A DNA stretch of 64,000 bases, from contig OX388321.1 of NCBI GenBank assembly GCA_947579605.1, positions 25,349,614 to 25,413,613 of the forward strand, in the 5' to 3' direction. Both the position numbers and the translations under genes were made by a program. Under the pieces are notes generated by a model. That model was not told the origin of the DNA. It did not search any database and worked only from the letters and a program-made list of their open reading frames with translations. This DNA is from Athripsodes cinereus. Lineage: Eukaryota; Arthropoda; Insecta; Trichoptera; Leptoceridae. Positions 56,955-64,000 of the stretch are shown in pieces (the stretch's first letter is position 1; each line of letters begins with the position of its first letter).

Positions 56955-57088
56955 ATAGCCACCCATCCTGAATGTCTTGATTTTATATTGGCACGAAGAG
57001 GACAGTTTGCATTTTTCTTACATGCAGCTGATCTGCTGGCTACCCCACATGTGGGATATGCCGTGATGGTATAGTAATAGTAGTAGTA
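56955..57088 (+). repeat. R1 repeat, 3' half
   Basis: AGCCACCCATCCTGAATGTC, TTGGCACGAAGAGGACAG, CATGCAGCTGATCTGCTGGC, CCCACATGTGGGATATGCC, TATAGTAATAGTAGTAG. One base change in each half of CCCACATGTGGG keeps the tail hairpin. Confidence 0.8.
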
Positions 57089-57099
57089 AGGCTAATAGT

Positions 57100-57778
57100 A
57101 AGTGTTAAATGAGCAGAAGGGTAGTAGTCACTATAACATTAGAATTAGGTTTATTAGGCTTGGCTAGTAAGTCAGAGATAAACAGTATGAATTATTTCAT
57201 GAGCACGGGTGTGGGTAAGTAACTACATTATATTACAATAATATCATCACATACTTATGAGCCCATGTACAAATACATTTCAACAATTCAAATTATTCAA
57301 AACCAAACAGGTTAGAGTTAAATTAAATTTAAGGAAAGAACTCTTGAAACGGAATGGATTTTTTTCTATCGTAAATATATATTCAAAGTAAGGAAATTAA
57401 ATAGCAAAGTAAATAATATTTCGTTTGCATCAATTTAATAAAAAAAAAAAAAAATTATTCTAACTCACCAAATGCTATACAACGTGTGTACTACGAGTAT
57501 AATATCTTAATTTCTTACAAAGCAAAGCAATATCAAAACGCTATCGGCAAGGAAGTTATTAATATTAATATATAAAATCATAATGTTCCTTGTACATACA
57601 TACATATAATATGAAGTACAATTACCTGTACTCAAAATCATGTATCGCATAATTTAAGTTTTATGTTACAGGATATACAATGTGTCTCATTAAAAAATAA
57701 AAAGTTCCTTCATTAGTGTGTAAAAGTTTATACAATTAATTTACTGTGAACATCTTACGTTACTAAAGGGACCAAAGA
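57100..57778. other. No recognised feature
   Basis: AT-rich, with an A(15) run at 57440. Confidence 0.5.
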
Positions 57779-57780
57779 TT

Positions 57781-58006
57781 AATTCTGTACCTGAGAGCCA
57801 TTAGGACTCAAGTGCATTTTTGACAAATGTCTTCAGTCTTAAGTACATAAATGCTTAGGGTCTATACTATAGGATCTATGTAATAAGCTGTATATACCAT
57901 ATAATAGCTTTTTACTAGTAAAATGTTGAGATTTTTTCGATTAAAAAATTGAATTTGAAAATGGCATTTTAGTACTTAAGACTAAATGGCTCTCAGGTAC
58001 AGAATT
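57781..58006. mobile_element. 226-bp MITE
   Basis: Ends AATTCTGTACCTGAGAGCCATT ... AATGGCTCTCAGGTACAGAATT. A second inner match is AGTCTTAAGTAC / GTACTTAAGACT, offset by about 30 bases between arms. TTAA occurs at both outer edges, so TTAA or TA duplication is possible. Confidence 0.8.
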
Positions 58007-58079
58007 TAAATGTCCTGTTAGGTGCATGGCGATAATATGCTTAAATTTTCTATGCTTGAAGAATAATATATTTCACTCT

Positions 58080-58140
58080 ATCTATCCCATCACGCCATAT
58101 CCCAGTAGTGTGTAGCCAGTAGTCCAACAAAAAATAAACA
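58080..58140 (-). repeat. R1 tail fragment
   Basis: CTATCCCATCACGCCATATCCCAGTAGTGTGTAGCCAG is the R1 tail on the minus strand. Confidence 0.55.
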
Positions 58141-58164
58141 CCTAATTAAATTGAACAAAATGAT

Positions 58165-58345
58165 TTATGAGATAACAGAATAGTTAATATTGTCGACCGA
58201 CGGGACTAGGTGGATGTTCATGTTACATATAAATAAAAACAAAACGTTTATATTTTGTAATTCCGCAGCGACTTTACTAATCGTGAGCTGGCTTTCAAGA
58301 GCTTTCACTCTCACCATCAGGTTAAAGGAAAGTGAAAAAATTCCA
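58165..58345 (-). mobile_element. S1 pseudo-LTR unit with hammerhead and ATG tail
   Basis: Single unit on the minus strand: hammerhead at the 5' side, AT-rich segment GTTTTGTTTTTATTTATATG, then ATG at 58221 opening MNIHLVPSVDNINYSVIS-stop. It aligns with MNFHQVPSVENIN at 41324. No inverted partner is seen. Confidence 0.7.
58268..58345 (-). ncRNA. Hammerhead ribozyme motif, decayed
   Basis: Minus strand: CTGATGG (A9 changed to G), stem II GAGAGT-GAAA-GCTCTT (paired, with a GAAA tetraloop), GAAA, AGCCAGCT, C. Distal stem I is ACTTT/AAAGT. The altered core base should abolish or reduce activity. Confidence 0.65.
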
Positions 58346-58359
58346 TTTAAATACACTCA

Positions 58360-59325
58360 AAATAGTAGAAATAATGTCAGACTTTTGTGTTACATATTAC
58401 TGTAGTACCTAATGAACGATGGATTCTTAACTAATATTAAATACTGTTGTGGGTAGATTTTAAGAAAATATCTCCAGCATTTACCTTTGTGCGATATGGG
58501 GAAAACCACAAAAAAACCGTATCAGAAATGAGCAAATTTTCTCTCTATGAAAAAAATGCAACAGCGTAGACAATCTTCTCAATCACATCGTTTCACCTAG
58601 TTCGTACAATGATCATACGTTGTCCTTCTTTCTACGCTCCTCAAAATCACAAACTTTTCAAATTATTTGACTCTCTTATCACTATGTTGCCGAAAAATGT
58701 GTATACCTAATGTATTCAGTGGACAAAGATCTTAGACATTAAAATATACCTAGTGCCTATTTATGGATAAAAATTGACAATAAATTCTTTTCACTGTCCA
58801 AATCTTTGTCATATCGCAGGGTTTTCTTTAATATTATGTTATATCACCATGGTGAATACTATGTACGTACATTGACACAATAATAATTCGTTGTTCACTC
58901 TCCTCTATAGAGAAGCAGCAGAGAGTTGTACTCGTACCTACGTAGTGAGTTTGTGGTAATTAGTTTTAATGACTTGGTTAATTCCGCGTAACAGAGCGAT
59001 ATAATAATTTGTATGAAGCAAAGTAAGGTGCCTGGTTTAGACAAACTGTTTCTGGTACTTATCTGCCTACTTTGTTATGTAATAATTATTATTATATACT
59101 TCACAATATAACAATGTTGTACATAGTATTATGAAGTATTTATATTTGTAGGTACTATGTATGTATATAAGTACTTGTGTATATAAATAGAAAGCAGATT
59201 GTTAGAATTTTCTTTTGTACAAGCATCTTATAAACCATACACAGATTTACATAATTGTTCAAATAAATAAACAAATTAGTTTTATGTTTAGAATAACTTA
59301 TTTTTAATTTTCTGGCATGGTAAGC
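58360..59325. other. No recognised feature
   Basis: AT-rich. Confidence 0.5.
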
Positions 59326-59331
59326 TACCAT

Positions 59332-59635
59332 AGAACAGTGGTCTACAATATTTTTATCGTCGCGGATCGGTCTACGTTTGATTATTCTACCACAACCAAA
59401 GTGAGGACTTTTTGTTTAGTTATCAGATTTTCAGAATTAATTGATGATTTCCACTACACTATTATAAATGTCTACCCCCCGTCACCAAATTTTGGAAAAG
59501 GTGTAGAAATTTGACATAATATATATTACAATCTCTTCGGTTATGGAATATTTTTACAAAAAAAAGTCATTAATATTTTTTCCGCGGTCCGCTACTAATT
59601 GCTCCGAGGGCTGAGAGTTACAGAACTATGCCATA
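59332..59635. mobile_element. Decayed hAT-type non-autonomous remnant
   Basis: CATAGAACAGTGGTCTACAATATTTTTATCGTCGCGGATCGG at the left and CCGCGGTCCGCTACTAATTGC...AGAACTATG at the right resemble CAGTGGTTCTCAAC...CGCGG-CCG hAT termini and form a weak inverted repeat. Confidence 0.4.
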
Positions 59636-59746
59636 GAGAAAAAGAAAAGGAAATAAAAATCGAGAAAATTTTTCGAAAAATTCCAATTAAAATACGAATA
59701 TAATAGGAACAATCTGAATGTAAATTAAATACAGTTATTTATTTAA

Positions 59747-61108
59747 CCTTCTGCAGCTGAGGTGGTAGTCTACCAGACACCACATATCACAAAATTGTCC
59801 TTAACATGTATATATTTATAGTTACGATCCCGGCACGCTTAGTACCTTAATATTTCGTCAACGTGGAGGGATCAGTTAGCAATGAGCGGTTGAGATGAGT
59901 GTAGGTTCTGTGATACAGCAAGGAGGTGTCTACTAGTCTACCACGTCAGTGTTAAGGTATGTGTCTGTGAATCTACCACGTCAGTAAAATTGAAAAAAAA
60001 CCATAGTGTCTCCCAGGCTACAGGTCAGTAAGACCGTTTTTAGATGTTGTTATTTCATAGTAAAATTATGTTATTTGTATGTTATGTATAGTTGTAGGTA
60101 TAATGCGTCGGTGTATAGGTGCGTACATGATGATGGCCGGGTTTGAATTGCAGGTGCATACCTATAGAGATGATGTGATGACGATGATGATCTGTATTTC
60201 ACCTTTATTTCTCCCTTCCGTATAATATAATAATAATCTTTATTCAACATCAAAATATTTACAAAAAAACATTTGTCAATGGTAATAAGTGCCTACTTAA
60301 TGGGTATTGGTCAGCTTCATCCTTTCGGTTTTTGTGGATGAAATTGATAAAAATGCTTGATATATTCTTGCTTCTATAAATTGTTTTATATCAATCGTGT
60401 GATAATAGTGAGAGTTAAATGAAAAGAAGTACCTTTTTTATTGAATATGTCACGTAGTTTAGTATCAGATCACATGAAGGCGCGAGCGTATAATGAAAGA
60501 CTGCCAAGAGAACTGCGAATAACAGTGAGCAGAGTTATGGGCGAGAATCTGCCTCTTGCACCTCCAAAATCACAATCTACTTCTACAAGTGCACGAAAGC
60601 TTTGCAATATTTGCACAACAAAAATAAAAAGACAAACCAAATACATATGTTGTGATTGTTTCAAGCCGATTTGCCTGCCATGCTCACAGCCAAAATGTGA
60701 ACTATGTCAAGAAAAAATGTAAAAACTTAAAGCTGTGTATTTTTTTATTTGACCATAAGATTTTACTCAATTTTTTATCTATGATTACTTTAATTGTAAA
60801 TTTTAATAATAAATGCAAGTTGTTGTTATTTTTTAGTTATGTTATTTTTGAAAATATTTTTTTAGTAGTTGGTTGATTTTGCGAACTGATTTTGACCAAA
60901 AACAATAAATGGTGTTATTAATAGAAAAATGTTGTTCTTTTCTACATTTAACTGAATAGAAATATAATATATGAATATATTTTTTAGACAATACCAATTA
61001 ATTAGGTATTTAACACTAGTTTGACAAAAAAAATGACGTTGAAATGGTGTCCAACAGTCTACCACGTCAGTAAATTTGTGAAATTTAAGGCACGTCAGCT
61101 GCAGAAGG
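59747..61108 (+). mobile_element. piggyBac-like element, internally deleted, TTAA target
   Basis: TTAA at 59743-59746, then CCTTCTGCAGCTGAGGTGG. The right end is CACGTCAGCTGCAGAAGG, then TTAA at 61109-61112. The subterminal motif TCTACCACGTCAGT recurs inside at 59937, 59974 and 61055. The terminus differs at few bases from the 10.4-kb element (CCCTCTGCAACTGAGGTG), so both belong to one subfamily. Only the transposase C-terminus remains. Confidence 0.9.
60441..60722 (+). pseudogene. piggyBac transposase C-terminal remnant with cysteine-rich domain
   Basis: The frame (first in-frame ATG at 60447) reads MSRSLVSDHMKARAYNERLP, RELRITVSRVMGENL, then a Ser/Thr-rich linker and the zinc-binding tail: LCNICTTK, QTKYICCDCFKPICLPC, and CELCQEKM-stop. 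The C-x2-C / C-x2-C / C-x2-C / C-x2-C pattern is the piggyBac cysteine-rich domain that contacts the transposon ends. The catalytic core is deleted. Whether this fragment is expressed is unknown. Confidence 0.8.
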
Positions 61109-61112
61109 TTAA

Positions 61113-62030
61113 AGGTGATTGCCAACGTTGGAGGGATGAAGAAGAAGAATATAGTTACTAGTGGTAACATTTTTTTAATTGATAAATTAATAAATAAATA
61201 GGTACATATGTGTCTATTCGAAAATACTGCTGAATCATTTTCCTCCCATACCAGATAAGTATAGTTACTAACGGGGTTAATGTTAGCACATTGAAAGACT
61301 TTTTTGTATAATTATTATTCTTAGCACTTTGCCATCATTAAGTAAGTAGGTAGATACATAGTAGTAGTATAAATTCCCATTAATTCCGTAATTCAAAATG
61401 ATCTACTATTATGGTTTATTACATTCTTACACTCATTACGATCTAAATTACTTTTTGTATTACTTACTTATACTTACCTAATAATAAAATTACTTAATTC
61501 GTATTGGAGTAAAAACGAGATTTAGGTAGATAACAGAAGCAAAGGCGGCTGGTGGGTCGGAGTAGTGGGGGCACGGTGGAATTATAACGAATAACTTCAC
61601 AAAGTAAACGTCAATTTCCTTTCTCGATTCTCATCACGATTATGAACAAAGATGTACTACATTTTTTAAATACAGTTTTATATATTTTTCAACAGTTTTT
61701 TCATTGAACTATGATACAAAAAAAGTAAATTGATCGAGTTTACAAAGAGAGTATGCCGTACCAAAGCTTCTAAGGAGGAACTGCCGCTGAACAGAAGTGG
61801 CTTCTAATTAGGTACTTAAATACATATATACGGACGAAGATCAAAATCTTTGCTCATTCTGAGAAACAAAAAACAGTGTCGTCTCACTAAAACCTGTATT
61901 AAAAAAATATAAGTACATCATTGCAGAATAATTTATGATTTAAATTTTCGTGTATTTTTTCATACATTTTTTAAAGATATTTATTGTACATCATGTAATT
62001 CAATGATTAGTGTTACTTAAAAAATAAAGT
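61113..62030. other. No recognised feature
   Basis: AT-rich apart from a short G-rich patch at 61545-61580 (GGCGGCTGGTGGGTCGG). Confidence 0.5.
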
Positions 62031-62034
62031 CATT

Positions 62035-62090
62035 ATACGTCTTAAATTCAGTGATGAGTTTTGTCGCCCACCCTGAATATTTCAAGAACA
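62035..62090 (+). repeat. R1 fragment
   Basis: GTCTTAAATTCAGTGATGAG then CGCCCACCCTGAATAT. Confidence 0.55.
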
Positions 62091-62218
62091 TGTATTTTAG
62101 TTTTGCAATAAAATACAGAGAAATGAATGCAAATGTAAAAATTATCATAAATTCCTAGAAGTTCAATTAAATTTCCTACATAAAAAAATAAATAATAAAT
62201 AAATACTTTAATCGAATA

Positions 62219-62404
62219 CTTGAGTTCGTCGGTAGTCTGGAGGTAGAGTCTCGGCCTCGTGAACAGGGGGTCCGTGGTTCGATCCCAGGTGCCGGCAAAC
62301 TCCCCTTTCACGACACAAGCTTTTAGCTTACTGTGAAAGGTGTATAAGGTTGTATTTGGGTTTATAACAAAACCCAGATATATCTTTTAAAAAAAAAAAA
62401 AAAA
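62219..62404 (+). mobile_element. tRNA-derived SINE (SINE-A), copy 3
   Basis: GAGTTCGTCGGTAGTCTGGAGGTAGAGTCTCGGCC (A box), GTGGTTCGATCCCAGGTGCC (B box), CAAACTCCCCTTTCACGACACAAGC, TTTGGGTTTATAACAAAACCC, A-rich end of about 15 A. It is very close to the copy at 27434. Confidence 0.85.
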
Positions 62405-62540
62405 ATCAATAAATCAATAACAATGTACAAATATTGAGACAATTTATTAGCAATATGGCTACACCTCGTATGTTGCAGCAGCCTCACTAGGTTGCCCTGT
62501 ATCGAGGAGTACTGCGTATAAAAAAAATATAATAAACAAA
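62405..62540 (-). repeat. LINE 3' UTR fragment, family shared with 20.4 kb
   Basis: TTGCAGCAGCCTCACTAGGTTGCCCTGTATCGAGGAG, as at 20485-20520. Confidence 0.55.
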
Positions 62541-62564
62541 GGATTTATATATAGAATGCCTAAA

Positions 62565-62770
62565 TATTTTTATTGGCACGAAGAGAACAGCTTGTATATT
62601 TTATTTATTAATTTTATTAACAGTATTTTAAAGCATTATAAGTATGTGTATCATTAAATCTACCGAACTGAGCATGAGCCCGTACCAAGGTAGACTTATT
62701 ACATGGATCTTATTTGCTGATTACCCCACTTGTGGTATATGCTGTGATGGTATTGTCGTAGTAGTAGTAA
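62565..62770 (+). repeat. R1 3' half, interrupted
   Basis: TTATTGGCACGAAGAGAACAGCTTG at 62570, then about 90 bases of other DNA, then ATTACATGGATCTTATTTGCTG, TACCCCACTTGTGGTATATGC, TGATGGTATTGTCGTAGTAGTAG. Confidence 0.65.
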
Positions 62771-62774
62771 TTCA

Positions 62775-64000
62775 AATGGTTTCGAGTTAATTATTAACAA
62801 GTTTTATAAAATAAATGATAGTACCTACCTAAGTATACATTAAGTAAATATTGAAGATATAAAATGCAGAGTCATTGCGAGTGGATGAATACATCAATTA
62901 GTTAGCGTCGGGGGCCAAGGGGCCAGAGTGTAGAGGCGCCCCCTAAGGGGGGTGGATTCTATAGAAAGTTGTTAGTCACGAGGCTTTGCGTTGTTGGTGA
63001 CAGTGTAACACTGGTGATAAATCATCTTCTTACTTTTGTTATTATTATTTTTGTTTATTGTTTTAATATAAATTGACAGACACCTTTGTAACGTTCATTT
63101 AGGCAATAAATAAAATCTTGGCTTAGAATAAAAGCTGACTTGAAACCAAAGACAAAACTTACTGTTAAAATATGTCTCTACAATTTGTATTAGCAATTAT
63201 TATGATGTGGATAGTGAATCTTTGTTGAGGTAAATACTATAACAAGAAGGTAAGGTGACGAGCGAGTCATCTGAAATCATTTTTTTTTTCAAAAAAGGCC
63301 AAATCCATCATGGACATCTACAAAACTACAATAACGCCTAGAACTACCCTATTTTCTCCTACACAGTAGTGTAGCTATCTCTGTAACTGTGTTAACTGCG
63401 TTGGATGTGATAGATCTACTTTTTGATATAATATTTGTACACCATACATAGAGTCTCTTCATACACCTGTCATGTGTTAGGGTCATGATGACGTCACGTA
63501 CATAGATACTAAGTCGGCACTGGTGATTAATGTGCACGAGAGCTCACCACACTGTATTTATGTGGAAACACATCCTTGTTTGAAAAAATAGCTAAGAGGC
63601 AGTATATTGAGAGTTGTTTTTAAATCGGACTATTTTTTATGTTTCAATGGATAAAATTTGATTACTTTATTTGATTTCACAGTCCTGGTCAATGATATTA
63701 ATTTATCGATAGAATGTGGCGCTTTTTAGATGTGCAGCAAATGGATGAAAAAAAAATCGATGTAGAAAGTTGATTTGTCTGAGAAAAGGTGTTAAAAAAT
63801 TTAAATAAATTTTCAGAGATGGTTATGTTCCTGAAAGGAAATGTTTAGGGTATCTATAAGAAACTGCGGAAGTTAAAGATATGGCGAGGATAGGCGTTAA
63901 TGAATTTGCGTTCGGTGTTCTCTGCATAGTTCGCAAAGGGTGTGGTGTGAAGGATTAGATAAGTTGATAAAATTCTTATCACTAAAACAATTATTATCTT
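62775..64000. other. No recognised gene; one GC-rich patch
   Basis: 62905-62965 (GTCGGGGGCCAAGGGGCC, GGCGCCCCCTAAGGGGG) is GC-rich and can fold on itself. The rest is AT-rich without a coding frame. Confidence 0.4.

Overview
The window reads as gene-poor intergenic or intronic DNA from a lepidopteran (moth or butterfly). It is strongly AT-rich on both strands and full of short GTAGGTA/GGTACCTAC-type words. Its repeats are of lepidopteran type: tRNA-headed SINEs, 5'-truncated RTE-like and CR1-like LINE tails, piggyBac fragments with TTAA duplications, and hairpin elements. I found no convincing host protein-coding gene. Almost every open frame over 60 codons is either chance or part of a mobile element. 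The one long intact frame (about 306 codons, open at the left edge, minus strand) has a PHD-type zinc finger, a coiled region and an FP25K/L1-ORF1-like C-terminal region, and looks like ORF1 of a non-LTR retrotransposon.

Layout. 0-1.1 kb: LINE ORF1 and its 5' leader. 1.4-4.1 kb: copies of an RTE-tailed non-autonomous repeat (called R1 here), one of them split by a hairpin element. 5.6-11.4 kb: RTE tail, SINE head, two MITEs and a TTAA-flanked piggyBac remnant. 15.0-18.0 kb: a complete DNA transposon with 8-bp target duplication and TAGGGTGGA termini, carrying a near full-length but broken gene of an uncharacterised insect protein family, with an R1 copy nested in its last codons. 19.6-25.3 kb: hairpin elements, a CR1-like LINE end, a tandem array of small hairpins and two converging hammerhead-ribozyme units. 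27-30 kb: SINE, RTE and LINE tails. 30-36 kb: nearly featureless. 36-46 kb: RTE and LINE remnants, a 220-bp hairpin, the hammerhead snapback at 41.1 kb, an RTE insertion with a 12-bp duplication, and a SINE. 47.2-50.7 kb: a possible 3.5-kb inverted-repeat element with a reiterated TTACGT motif and nested insertions. 54-64 kb: MITEs, R1 copies, a LINE end with a 10-bp duplication, a second TTAA-flanked piggyBac remnant and a SINE.

The most interesting signal is a dispersed set of snapback (hairpin) elements. Several sequence-unrelated hairpins share one architecture: a GAAA, then a self-complementary octamer or hexamer, then a long arm, then an ATG opening a short conserved peptide-like tail. 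One family (24.4, 24.6, 41.1 and 58.3 kb) carries the hammerhead ribozyme core CTGATGA, a 6-bp stem II with a GNRA-type loop, GAAA, and a distal stem I that covaries between copies. Hammerheads with palindromic stem III are known from the pseudo-LTRs of Penelope-like retroelements, so I infer that these snapbacks are pseudo-LTR-only Penelope-like elements. The second strong point is the 15-18 kb element, which links an orphan protein family to a terminal-inverted-repeat transposon.
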